Assembly: GCA_900155495.1 (NCBI GenBank)
Contig: FTLJ01000154.1
Coordinates: 1-64,000, forward strand
Length of the DNA: 64,000 nt
Reading direction: 5' to 3'
From: Porogramme epimiltina
Lineage: Eukaryota > Basidiomycota > Agaricomycetes > Polyporales > Polyporaceae
The translations under genes were made by a program, and so were the position numbers. Numbering within the stretch: position 1 is the first letter of the stretch; the number at the start of each line of letters is the position of its first letter. A model generated the notes under the pieces. The model saw nothing but the letters and a program-made list of their open reading frames with translations, made no database searches and had not been told where the DNA came from. Below are positions 12,501 to 23,417 of the stretch, one piece after another.

Positions 12501-14929
12501 GTCGCAGGTTGACCTTGAGTTGCGCTGCTCAATCTTTAGTATCGACGACGCTGAACGTAGATGACGGTGTACCTATGAGCCATCGTCCGCATAGATCCGC
12601 CCCGACCTGGTCCCCGTCTTTTACGGCGATAGGTAACCTTCCTATACGCAGCACACGCTCCCGAACGCCTTGAACGTCGATGGAGATCTCTTCCGCTTGC
12701 AGTGCCTTCTTCAGTAAATCCGTCGTTTCCAGAGGGATGTCAATGGTGGAGGAGGCGAAGAGGCGCAACGTTTGGAGACGCAACGCTCGCGAATGCGAAA
12801 GGAGAGACGGTTTGAGGTTCTCGTAGAGTCTATCTAGTGGGATGTGCGTCGTACTTGCCGGACTAGAAATGGCGTTGATGAGATCAATGTTCACGACCAA
12901 ACGGGGAGCCTACCTTGCTGCAACGAGCAGCGCTAGTCCTTCCAATGCGCGTCCGGACCAGCCCCACCTCTCGACCACACGGGTCGTCCAATGGGGAATA
13001 TCAACTGAGTCTGTCCACTCCGCAGTCGGGCGTTCGGCGATGCACCCCATGCAAGTCCCCACCAACCATGCGGAGTTCGCACACGACGCCTCGTATTCCA
13101 TCCGAGGATCTTCGGTATCGAGAACGCGATTGGTAATGTCGACTAGGAGCTTCGTCAACGAGGGTACGAACTTCGACAGCTCGACGATGTGCTGCAGACA
13201 CTGCATCTGAACGCGGGACCGAGAGTCAGCTACGCCCGATCATCAACGCGCAAAACACTTACATTTTCTTCGGTGTGCTCCCAGTCCCCGAGCGCCTTCT
13301 CGACCCACGTCTGAAAGCGCTGCTTCCACACAATGTCCATCTCGCCCAATCGCTTCTCCCTCGCGAGGGCGGCAAGCATCTCAAGCGTCTCTTTCGGGTG
13401 GGTTTCCAGCAGCTTGTGGGTGTTCGCCGTGACGTGTGCGAGGGCGAGCATCTTCCAACCTCCCCAAGAAAGGTCGGAGAGCGCTCCGGTGAGCTCAAGC
13501 CCAAGCAAAGGCCGCTCCCAAGAGTGGTCGAGCACCCGCCGGCCGTGCGCCGTCCACAGCGCCATGTCGCCTGCCGTCAGGGTGCTCGTCGCAAACTTGA
13601 GTAGGGAGGAGTGCAGTGTGTCTGAGAGCGGGAGCTTCGCGTACTCGGCGAGAAGTGCGCTGAGTTGCTTGTCTGCAGAGAAGGTTGGCCAAGGCGAAAA
13701 TGAACAACAAAGAGGACGTACGCGTCATACGTGATCCCTGGCGGACAGAACAGACGACGCTGACGACCTCCAGGATCCGACGCTTTTGTTCTTCGTCTGC
13801 GCCCATCACTGTTTCCGCATACTGCTTGACGATCGTATCCGAGACCGGAGAGAACTGCTCAGGACCTTTACAGTGGTGGACGAGGGCGGTGAAGACACGG
13901 CGAAGAAGGGTAAAGGTTTCTTCGTCCTTATTGCATGTGAGGTAATGCCGGATAAGGGGTGCTGCCAAGCTTGCGGTAACGGTGTGGAGTGTTTGGGACA
14001 CGGACTAGGGAGAAGATGTGCGTTTGTTGAAGGGAATATCGAGAGTCGAACGCACCTTGCAAGCCGTCACCAATATCCACGCGCACGCGTCCCCAAGGGC
14101 ACCGTCTGCGCTCTCCGCTATCATCTGCACCGCGTCATCCCTCAGCGAGACCTTCAGCCTCCGCAGCGTCGCACCCCAAACTTCGGCCGTAGCGCGTTGA
14201 ACCTCCGGATGGCATTGGGGGAGGACCTCGGTGAACGCGTTCCACGCTTGATGCAGTAACTCAGCATCGACCGCAGGTACGAGGATGTATTTGAAGAGCG
14301 CAGAGAAGGTGGCGAGTAGGGCGGTGAGGGCCTCCGCGGAGAGGGAGCGGGGGAGAAGTTGGAGGAGCCGCTTGAGGACGCGGGGATACTCGGGTGCTAA
14401 TGTTGTGCGCAGGTCGTGTGCAAGTTTTTGGAATAGACTGCGAGCATGCCGTTCGCGGTTGAAGGGAAGATGAGAGAAGAGGAGGGGACGCACTCGAGGA
14501 TGGCCTTTAGTCCCTCGTCATCGCTCTTGCCTAGCGCACCCAGCCAAAGTCCCACGATCTCCTTCCAGTTGTGCAAAAGCAGGGGCATCGACGCCGAGAG
14601 CGGGTCTGCATCGCGGGCGAATTGGAGGAATGTGGGTGCGAGGTTGAGTTCTTGCCAGTGGAGGAGGGCTTCATGGAAATGCGAGTCGTTATCCTGAGAT
14701 AGGTTTCGGTAAGACTCAGTTTGTGTCTACAGTAGCAAAATGCTGCAACATACCCCAATTTCTTGATCGAATTTTGTTTGCACAAGAGCGGACGGGAGAT
14801 GGACTCCTTTCAGCGTGTCCTTGTAGGACTCGTGCTAGCACCGTCCTGTTAGACGGAGCGCAGATGGCGGATACTGATACTGCTCACCCTGAAGCGTTTT
14901 GCGGGCCGCTCATCTGGGTGGGAGTCCAT
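6517..14929 (-). CDS. UTP20: UTP20 (DRIM), SSU processome / U3 snoRNP component
   Basis: Fourteen exons splice to about 2,570 residues, the usual size for the family. They are 14888-14929, 14751-14834, 14494-14693, 14056-14437, 13722-14004, 13263-13672, 12914-13206, 12573-12862, 12229-12524, 8731-12179, 7086-8676, 6877-7030, 6682-6824 and 6517-6612. UTP20 is an all-helical HEAT-type nucleolar scaffold needed for 18S pre-rRNA cleavages. Recognition rests on the N-terminal HESYKDTLKGVHLPSALV, SASMPLLLHNWKEIVGLW, QLKVNLRPLWSPA, the region around HHLVNEAILAMGQMARQLSW, and the C-terminal FKDPAVISRLEP and SYVYESGRLSVIELL segments. An acidic run (EEDEEEE) occurs about one third in, and the basic tail KKDSRKRKNEPFM suggests nucleolar targeting. 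Total coding length is divisible by three only if intron 2 uses a GTTGCA donor (see findings). The start gives MDSHPDERPAKRFR. Confidence 0.92.
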
Positions 14930-15656
14930 GGCGGCAAACCAAGATATCAAAGCGAAGGGCGCATGTGCTCGAGTGCACGCGGAGGAAGGAGGGGCAGGAA
15001 GCGGGAGAGCGTCTCGAAAATCTTAGACGCCCGGTCCGGGTGAGCCGCCTGCTGATGACGTAACATAAGCAGCTCAACAACTGGCCATTAGCCCGCGCCT
15101 TTGATAAGAAAGTCTGAATAGATCCAGAAGGGGTTTCACAATTGCATCCGGGCGTCTGTTCCACCCGAACGATGAACTTGAACAACCGACATCACAACAA
15201 CGCTGGGCGGGAATGATCTACACGTCTGCTTGTCTCCGCCGTCCATCTGTTCCTGTGATGAACTGAGCAGGAGCACAGTCGTCGACGTTAGTGTTGCGAA
15301 GAACAGCCCATCAAACGAGCCTCCGCCTCCGGTCTTGGGCGGCCATACATATACGCCAACCTCCCTCGGACGTGCCTGCCACCCCTCGACCAGCCTCTCG
15401 TCGGGTCCTTTGCTTTACACGCTCGTTTCGACGTTCCTTTCCTCTCTTTCTGGGGCTACTTGGTGAGTGCTCATGCCATCCCGTGCCGCACGCCCCACTG
15501 CGCGAGATGCATGCCATCTCTGGTGCATCTAACGGCAATTGATCAAGCTAACACTGTGCCCATCCGCACAGATACTTATTCCTCAAGTGTCCAGTTCGTT
15601 TTCCTCAAACTGGGGATCCTCAGCCCTCTCCCACCCTCCTACCTTCTCCCCTGAGC
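14930..15656. other. Divergent promoter region UTP20 / membrane protein
   Basis: About 730 bp separate the UTP20 start codon from that of the plus-strand membrane-protein gene. Both promoters must lie here. The part 15350-15650 is pyrimidine-rich on the plus strand, as often seen before fungal transcription starts. No coding segment is supported. Confidence 0.55.
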
Positions 15657-16704
15657 ATGTCCTCGGACGTCGCTACTTCCACCAGCTCAGCCTCCGCGAG
15701 ACCAACGGCATCCCCGGTCACCACAGGCTCCGCAAATGCCCTCGCCCTAGGCATCTCCCTCGCCGTCCTCGCCACGTTAGTCTTGGGTGGGCTTGGGCTG
15801 TATTGCGTACGCCGTCGATACCGCATCAGGAAGGAGCGAGCACGCGTCGAAGAGCTCACCTCGCACCGGAGGACGTACATGGTCTCTGTCGACCCCACCC
15901 ACCTCGCGGCTCGCGTGACACCATTCGGGGTGGGCGTGAACGCGCCGGATGTGGAGGTGCCCAAATTTGGTGAGTGTACTATGTCTAGTTTCCAAGTTGG
16001 AAGGGGATGCGGCGCGTTGGGCCGCTGTAGAGATGGATGGATGGGTCAGAACATATCTGGAGCAAGCGTCCACTACACGTGTGATGGCGCTGTTGAATGT
16101 CTTCCCTCACACTCATGCTCCCATCTCGCGCCCTGGCCCTATGCGTAGGATGCGCATCTGTTGGAGTTGGATCATGCTGAGCGTCGGATATGCGGTTGGA
16201 TCTGGTGACAGAACGAATGTTATAGGTGGTCCGCCCTGACAGTGTCAGTTATCATCCTCTCCATCGTGCCCCTTTGGACGAGATGTGACGCAAGCTGCTA
16301 CTGGGAGATACGTCTCGTCCGCCCAACGCATGCTCCGTGGGCTGTTCCTAGTGCTTCTCCGGACCGCATCTCTTAGATGTTGCCATTATTCACGTTCTCG
16401 CAAACTGACCCCCTTCCCCATAGTGCACAACCCTGGCGAGAACATGCGAGTCGCGTATCGTCGGTCCGACGGCGGTTGGGAATTCCACGCGTCGGACTTA
16501 AACCTACCTGGAGCGTCTGTAGACCTTCAGCGCGAGCCGACGATGGCGCTCTCTACACGCTCGCACACCAAAGAGAAGAAGCTAAACCCCGGAGAACTCA
16601 CGACGCGCGGGTATGTCGAGCACGACGTCGAGGGCAACCCGCCTCCCGCGTATCACCATCACGAAGGGAGCTTGTTCAGCGAGAGCACAGGGGCGGGCGT
16701 ATAG
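15657..16704 (+). CDS. Small single-pass membrane protein, unknown function
   Basis: Two exons (15657-15969 and 16424-16704) give 197 residues. The start MSSDVATSTSSASARPTASP is a short Ser/Thr-rich outer segment. A strong membrane span follows at about residues 27-49 (LALGISLAVLATLVLGGLGL) and then a basic stop-transfer stretch (RRRYRIRKER). The remaining 145 residues are a hydrophilic, presumably cytosolic tail ending PPPAYHHHEGSLFSES. There is no cleavable signal peptide, so it is probably an N-out anchored protein of the kind common in basidiomycetes with no known role. The intron (454 bp) is about eight times longer than normal for this window, so a small extra exon inside it cannot be excluded. 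The phase across the junction is consistent (AAA TTT G / TG CAC). Confidence 0.6.
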
Positions 16705-17239
16705 TCCCTCCCAAGTGTTCTTGATTGTCAACGCGCACATGATACGTCCTTCACGCTTTGTCTCATGCTTGACACACTACCATTGCACGTCGTACGCTCT
16801 CACATCGCCTATGCTCTCTATGCGTATTTATCCACATCTTAATTGGACTGTATCTATACCACATTCTTTCCGGGTCCCCAGTCGGTACCCTCCAAAAACG
16901 TCCTTCTCCCTCTTCTCTCTTGGGAAGACCCTCGTTCCTTTTATTTATTTACTTCACATTCTCTCCTCGCGAGCTCGCGATAATCCCTTTCTGCATTTCT
17001 TTCCTTTGCATAGCAATCGCATACCCGTGGCTGGTCGTTTATGTTGAGCATCGATATCAGGCTGGACTCTTAGATACCACGGTACACATACACCGTAAGT
17101 AGTTCAGTAGTTCAGGAACATCGACTATGCTTTCTCCACTTGGATATTGTGTGGTCGCATCAAACGTCCGATACCGCGTTCGGTTCAGTTAGGCGCCAAC
17201 ATACAGCTTGCTCCTCCTCCCCCTCGTCGCTCTCACTCG
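16705..17239. other. Intergenic region, nothing recognised
   Basis: About 535 bp between the membrane-protein stop codon and the SRP72 start codon. It is CT-rich near 16850-17000 and contains only short open frames without domains. It holds the 3' end of one gene and the promoter of the next. Confidence 0.5.
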
Positions 17240-18816
17240 ATGCCGCCGAGACCCACATCCTCAACGAAGCCCAAAGTAAAGGCGGTCCCCAAGTCCACGC
17301 GAGTGGCCCGTCAGAAGGTTGCGCCGAAGCAGCCTTTGCCTGTCGCGGACAGGCTGAAGCGGCTCTTCACTTCGCTCTGCGCACAGATCGACGGCGGACA
17401 CTTTGCGAACGCAGTGAAGACCTGCGACAAGAGTGTGTATATCCGTATTCTGCTTCAGCATAGTCATGTCACGGTGTCCTCATTGCATGGTGGCTCCGTG
17501 CACAGTCCTCCGCTTGGACCCACACGACCGCGACGCACTGCAGACGAAGCTCTTCCTTCTCCTCCAGACGGACCAGTATGCCGCGGCATTGGCCATGACA
17601 CAAGTACCTGCAGGTCTCCCCAGCGAGAGCGAGGACGAAGGAAGCGATCGCGCGTTCGAGCGTGCCTACTCTCTCTACCGGCTTCACCGCGAGGCGGAGG
17701 CGACGGCAGTGGTCAACGGACTGAAGACTGGGGGTGGGGAAGAGGAGTCGGATAGGGGTGTTCTACACCTCGAAGCTCAACTGGTGCGTGGCGCGCCGCC
17801 TGTGCCCTAGATCCGTGCGTTACTGACTGGACGTTTGTGCGCGGCGGGGGGTATGCGACGGGCAGGCCTATCGACAGGGAGACTACCAGACCGCGTTCGA
17901 CCTGTACAACCAACTGCTGGACACGGCTGAGCCGGTACGTTCACTTTATCTCATACCCCCGTGTCGTGTGTTCCCGAAGATCTTGGCCCGGCTACATGCG
18001 TCGAGGCGAAGGGCTTGCTGTGGTCGTCTTGTGGGGGAAGATGGGACTTAGATGGCGCGGGATGTGCCCTCCTCGAGGCTCCCTTCAGGAGGCCATGCGG
18101 TTAATCTCATCTCTTGCCGGTGTCCCAAAGCCCCTCGTGTATGCAGAACGCCGTCATCTCCTCAAAGACTCCGCTTTAGATTATTCGCGGAAGTCCGAGT
18201 TTCCGTTCTTCTACTACTATTGCAGAGGTGGCGAGCTTGAAGCCAAGCCCACTTAGCGATCTAGCATCGCGCATACATTGCCCCGGTCCCGCGTCCTTCC
18301 GCCTACAAATCCCATACCCGCTTGTCCCTTTCATTCGACGCAGCATCACGCTTCCACCGCACGGTACTGACACTCCGCCGCATGCAGAGCTCAGAAGAGC
18401 ACTCAGACATCCTCACGAACCTCGAAGCCGCCCAGAAGCACCTTGACTTCCAGACGTCAGGGTTCCTCCGTGCACTCGACGCGCTCCCCTCCGCCGTCTC
18501 GGGCTCTCTGCAGACCGCACCCCCGCCCCAGCAGACGCAACAGCAGGCCGCCTCCGTCTCGGCGCTCGCGTCAGCGTCGGCGGGGGCGCCTACGAAGGAG
18601 AAGAAGGTGCGCATGAAGCGCGTGCCGAACGGCGTGGTGCCGGGCGTCACGCCCCCACCTGACCCAGAGCGGTGGCTCAAGAAGACCGAGCGATCAACGT
18701 TCGGACAAGGGAGGAGGCGGAGAGGAGGTGGAGGCGCGACGCAAGGGGCGATGGAGCCAGCTGGGGGAAGTGGGAAGGGTTCTGGGGGAGGGGGCAAGGG
18801 CAAGAAGAGAAAGTAA
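17240..18816 (+). CDS. SRP72: SRP72, signal recognition particle subunit, short form
   Basis: Four exons (17240-17432, 17506-17783, 17866-17934, 18388-18816) splice in phase to 322 residues. SRP72 binds 7S RNA together with SRP68 in the signal recognition particle, which targets nascent secretory proteins to the ER. The N-terminus shows TPR-like helices: DRLKRLFTSLCAQIDGGHF, then ILRLDPHDRDALQTKLFLL, and AYRQGDYQTAFDLYNQLLD. The C-terminus carries the RNA-binding signature PDPERWLKKTERS at about 271-283 and a Gly/Lys-rich basic tail. What is unusual is that EEHSDILTNLEAAQKHLD (about 183-200) is followed within about 70 residues by the C-terminal signature. SRP72 of yeast and animals is about 640-670 residues, so roughly 300 residues of central TPR region are missing. 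The last intron is 453 bp, far longer than its neighbours. Identity is confident; whether the short form is functional or lineage-wide is not. Confidence 0.82.
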
Positions 18817-19816
18817 AGGGCTAGCATGGTGCGGTTGTACGCTGGGGCTTGTGTCGCGAGCACGGCGCAGACGGTGTAACCATAGGGAATAGGAAGGTAT
18901 GTGCGCAATCCCTGGAGCCGCCGATTGAGAGTCTGACGCCTAGTACACGTGGCTAGCGCGTTGTTTTGTGCCGTCTCAATACCTTCTGGGTGCTTTTCAT
19001 TAAGATCTCCCCTGATGTGCCTCCGGTGCATGTTCGCTTTGATCACACCACGTTCGTCATAAACGGCCTCGTGGTCCGCGCGACGCCGCGCGTGCCTAAT
19101 CACGATGGCCAGTCAACACCAGAACCCTGCACTTTCGTCAACGCCGCCTTTGTTCAGGACGGGGGCGCGAAACGCCCCGGCTATGGCTTTTCCGTCTATA
19201 TGGTCCGGAACGCCGTCGCGAATGGCTTGGAAGGCTTCGGGGCGCGGGCGCGTGGACGCGCGTGGTGCGCGCGAGGAGGGTGGCGTCGAGGAGGCGAGGC
19301 GGCGCAGACGACCAATGTGCCTCGACCACCTGTGAAGAGCTCGGGGTTATAGCTGATGCGAGGACAAAGGTGAATGCCATCCATGTTCAAGCCGTTGGAA
19401 GCTGTCAATTCTACGCTCTATTCTATGTAGCCGACGCGACATCTAGTGTAGTATTGGCGCGGGTCTCACCACGGACATGACTGCCGGACGAAGACGAAGG
19501 TATGGCCGTCATGGCCGCCTCGAAGCACCCCGCAGGAGCCTGGACGCCATCTACCAGCACGCCAATGACGGTTCGATGATCGCCTGTCGTGCGTTCCATT
19601 CCATGTCACGCAACGTTGAGAGTGCACGCCTTGGGGGCGTACCCATGATGCACTGTGCCACTCTGCTCTGGAGTTATATATAATCTACGGTACACCCTGC
19701 AGCCTTCAGTAGCACCGTGGTGTTTCTTTCCAGCTCTCGAGCCCTCCGCCTTTCTTCTGTGTAGAGCTAACTGACCTAGCCCAACGCCCCAATAGTCAAA
19801 GAGCACCACAGCAAGC
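18817..19816. other. Intergenic region, SRP72 3' end and promoter of next gene
   Basis: Exactly 1 kb without a supported gene. A 128-codon plus frame at 18966-19352 and a minus frame opposite it lack domains, splice partners and a paralog, and are not called. The TATA element listed separately lies near the right end. Confidence 0.5.
19674..19683 (+). promoter_or_regulatory. Probable TATA box of the acid-phosphatase-like gene
   Basis: The sequence TTATATATAA lies about 135 bp upstream of the ATG at 19817, a normal distance in filamentous fungi once a short 5' leader is allowed for. The flanks are GC-rich, so the element stands out. Confidence 0.5.
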
Positions 19817-21577
19817 ATGTCTCACCACGAGGTCCTCGGCTCAGTCGTCATCGCTCGCAATGGTGACCGCACGGAGTGCTACCAGCACCCCGTCACCCAG
19901 AAGCCCGGTAGCACCCAGAGCACCCCCCTCGGTGAAGTGCGTCTCTTTCCACTTTCAGCTTATGTGGCACACTCGACTGCTCTACTCACGATCTCGTCCC
20001 TTCGCAGGTGCAAGCGTACCAGCTCGGCCAGTACCTTCGCAATCTCTACCTTAACCCATCCTCGTCCTCCCACATCCGAGGCATTCACTCAGATCTCGTC
20101 GACCTTAAGGAGGTCGCCGTCCGTGTCAAGGTCGGCGGCGAGGGCGCAGCCGTCTTTGACTCCGCGACCGCCCTCCTTCAGGGCCTCTTCCCGCCGAACC
20201 CTGCCAACCGCATCACCCTCGCAAACGAGACCACAGTTGTTGCGCCCCTGAACGGGTACCAGTATGTGCCTGTCGAGACCGTGGAAACGAGCAACGACCG
20301 CTCGCTCGAGCCGTGGACGGACTGCCCGGTATGTATATTCCCACTAGTTATGAGTTTATATCCTCATCGAGTTGCATAGGCATTCTCGAAGCACGTCCAG
20401 AAGGTCATGGCCTCCCCGGAGTTTAAGGCCGTGGCTAGGCAGGCGCAGCCGTTCATGAGCGCGCTCCACGACTTCTCTCTTGGCACAGAGCTCTCCTTGG
20501 AGAACATGGTAACGTCGCCGCTTCACTGTCTCTTTCGTACCTGTTTGTTGATCACAGTTATGCGGGTACCTCACGCTTCAGTACAACGTAAGTCCCGCGT
20601 TCCTTGATGCCAACCCCACGAGCTGATCTTGTGGCGATGCAGGTCTGGGACAAGGTCCAGTCTGAGCTTATCCACAACAAGACATACGCGCACCGCCTCC
20701 CGCCGACGTTCATCGAGCAGGCGCGTGGTTTTGCTGACTTCCGCGAGAACGCGATTTTCTCCGACTCTGCTATGGGCGGGATCGGCAACAGTGAGTGTGC
20801 TCCTGCGCAGGTTATAGAACGAGTGCTCACGCCCACCCGACGTCACAGTTGCCAGCCGCACCGCGCTTAGTGCCGTCCTGAAGGCTCTCCAGCGCATCGC
20901 CTTCAACGGAGACCCTCTCCAGTTGATGCTCATCGAGACGACCTACCAGCCGTTCATTTCCCTGTTCCACCAGACGGAAATGGTCAAGTCACATCCTGAA
21001 CTCGAGGCCATCCGTAAGTCTCCATACATCTGTTACGCATCTTCCACTCAGCCCCTTTCAGCCGACTTTGGCTCTGCGATCGCCATTGAGCTCCGTCGCG
21101 CACCCCCACCCGATGCACGTGACTTCCTCCGCTTCAAGTTCCGCAACGGTACCAGCGAGGACTTCCGCACTGTGCACGTCTTCAAGCACCGCGAGGACAT
21201 CCCGCTCACCGAATTCATTTACCGCCTCGAGAACTCGGTCATCTCCTCCAACCGCGAGTGGGCGCAGGCGTGCTCGATCGGCGCAGTTGACACCGCGCGC
21301 GAGTCTCTTGGCCTCCCAGAGAGTGCAACGACGGGTAGCACCGCGATCGACGCTATGATCGGCGTGTCTATGGCGGTTGTCATCCTCCTCGCGATGTTCT
21401 TCGCTGTCAAGGTCGTTCGCCGTCGCGGAGCAGTTCGCCTTTCTGGCCCGGAGGTACTTGCCACCCACGTTTCATCTGGAACGAAATATGACATTCAATC
21501 TGACGTTCCTCGTGTAGGAGACCCTCTCAGCTGCGTGCTCTGAGCGCCGTGGAGCTAAGGTTCCCGTCCGCTACTGA
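19817..21577 (+). CDS. Histidine acid phosphatase-like membrane protein, catalytic residues altered
   Basis: Eight exons (19817-19936, 20008-20328, 20380-20508, 20558-20587, 20643-20790, 20849-21013, 21062-21453, 21518-21577) give about 454 residues. If the last intron is retained the frame ends at 21543 instead. The fold is that of the histidine (branch 2) acid phosphatases: VVIARNGDRTE at 10-20, LGQYLRNLYLN, GLFPPNPANRITLANETTVV and an all-helical middle. Active enzymes have RHG at the first site and an HD dyad near the C-terminus. Here the first site reads RNG (Asn15 for His), and the dyad position, judged by eye in LMLIETTYQPF, reads IE. A membrane span (about 399-423) is followed by RRRG. 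There is no N-terminal signal peptide, so the protein is either tail-anchored or exported unconventionally. It is probably a non-catalytic binding protein; orthology to known phosphatases is inferred. Confidence 0.78.
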
Positions 21578-21810
21578 GCGGGGTGTGGCCTCATGAAGCA
21601 AGTATCATAGCCCTGGGTGCATGGACAACGTCACATAATTAGATCGGCTGGACCTGGTACTGTGGCACGACTGAAGACTCTAGCATTTGCATGTATTTCC
21701 CTTCAAACATTTGTACAACTCCCCGCACAGTTCCTGTATCATCCACGTTACGCCTTATATATCCACCGTTATCATTCCCGTATCATATTCGTGAGAGTAG
21801 GCGATGTCAG

Positions 21811-22980
21811 CTACTCGAAGAAGGTGTACGCATACCCCGGTTCCGGCAGTTTGTAGAATTCCTCCGCAAAGTCCTCCACCGAGCGCACGGGGATATCGGG
21901 GTACAGTTCGCGGGCATCGAGGTAACCCAGTCGTTTGGCGTTCGCGAGAGTGTTGTCCTCTTGGATGCAGAGACTCTGCATGTACTTGCACCATACAAGG
22001 GAGAGCATAGCCCCCTTGTCAGACGGGTCCTTCGCCAGCGCGACCCCGGCTGCGGCTATCCTGTTCTTGAGATCATCGGCGGTAACCTGCCGTCATTCGA
22101 AAATGAGCTCTTCGCATTCCTTTCGCCGATTTCATAGAACGGACGACTTACGGTGATCTTCGACGCTTTCATAGCCTCCGGTTCACCTGAAGCAACTTCA
22201 CCGATCTCACGTCCGGCTCGCATCGGCCGTTCGTCCTCCCAAACGATCACCGCCTTGTTGACAGTTCGAGGGTCGGCAACAATACGTGCGACGAAAGTCC
22301 CGATGGCGTTCAAGTCCGTGAGGAGAACGAGAGCACTATCAGGCTGTACCGCAGTGTGAGACATATGCTTCGCCGCGGGAACAGCGGCGCTGCGTGACGG
22401 AAGCGGAAGGAACATCTGCGTCCACACTCCTACGTCGATGAAGGTGTACGGGACCCCGATAGACTTGACGTACTCGCGGATCGCGAGTTTCTGACCAGAG
22501 TTGAATTGCGTCAGTACTTGAACGAGGGGGATCGAGTGAGAAGCACACACATCGACTAGGGGCCCTTGGGGACTTGCTACAATGGCGAAGTCTGACGGCA
22601 CAACACGTTGGACACCAACGTCTTTGGCAGCACGGAAGAGCTCCTTCTGCACCGAAATGAGCCAGGCTGGTACAGCACTGACGACGATGTTGACGCCGTC
22701 GAGAACTTCTTTGAGCTTGTCGTAGCCGTCCGTGACGTCCCCAACGCGGATCTCCACTCCGCCCCTTCTCAAATCCTCAGCGCCAGGTTTTGACAGAGAC
22801 TGGGCGCGAATCACGACCGCAACACGCTGGGACAGAGGATGTTAGCATCGTTGAGAAAGTACTGTGTATTATCTAACGCACGAAGTTTCCAGAGTCGAGC
22901 AATCCTCGGACTATGCTCTTCCCGGTTTGGCCTGTGGCGCCGAGAACGAGAACAAGGGGTTTAGAATGTGTAGAGGACAT
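21811..22980 (-). CDS. NmrA-like NAD(P)-binding reductase (paralog 3)
   Basis: Four exons (22882-22980, 22551-22826, 22152-22490, 21811-22086) give 329 residues. The start is MSSTHSKPLVLVLGATGQTG, with the dinucleotide loop GATGQTG at about 14-20. GVEIRVGDVTDGYDKL and RVVPSDFAIV follow, then the reductase lysine in KLAIREYVKSIGVPYTFIDV, and an ordered C-terminal part ending LPEPGYAYTFFE. Exon 3 is 339 bp, identical in length to exon 3 of the paralog at 1829, and all three introns are at the same positions. The gene is convergent with the phosphatase-like gene, 233 bp away. A TATA element lies about 60 bp upstream of the ATG. It is probably a soluble reductase or redox-sensing regulator with unknown substrate. 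Confidence 0.9.
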
Positions 22981-23417
22981 GTCGTGCTGTAGCAGTGGAG
23001 GGTGTGAGGTTCTGAATGCCTACAGAGACCCATACCGGTGTCTTTTATACGTTTGCCTCCACGTCGCAATTTGCAACGGACACTTGACGGCGCCGCGGCC
23101 GTGCAGACGCGTGTACCCCGAAAAATCGGAGACGACCGACACCGGACATGGTCTATGCTGCTTGCGTCACGGTGGCACCAGCACAGCCGCATGGAGCATA
23201 GATAAATAAACGGCTGTATAAGAGCTAGTACTGAGGTGAGAATGCCCCGGTATAAATACATGGTTAGGATCATGTGGTAACCCTTTGATCGAAGAGATAC
23301 GGTGGAGGTGTAGAGAGCCCTGGTTGGTGCTTAATATATGCGACCGTCTTCCGAAGGTGGGCAACCAGGCGGTGAACTGTTTGATATGGAAGTCGACCTT
23401 GGTCAAGCTTACGCACC
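22981..23417. other. Intergenic region upstream of NmrA-like paralog 3
   Basis: About 440 bp between the NmrA start and the stop codon of the minus-strand F-box gene. Apart from the TATA box nothing is recognised. Confidence 0.5.
23041..23050 (-). promoter_or_regulatory. TATA box of NmrA-like paralog 3
   Basis: On the minus strand this reads GTATAAAAGA, a strong TATA box about 61 bp upstream of the start codon at 22980. It implies a very short 5' leader and an inducible-type promoter. Confidence 0.6.

Noticed and set aside
15970..18387. Idea that the two ~450-bp introns carry the same inserted element
   Set aside because: Lengths are almost equal, but reading the two sequences side by side shows no shared segment.
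18303..19103. 266-codon minus-strand frame
   Set aside because: Overlaps the last SRP72 exon, which is strongly supported; the frame is low-complexity Pro/Leu and Arg without a domain.
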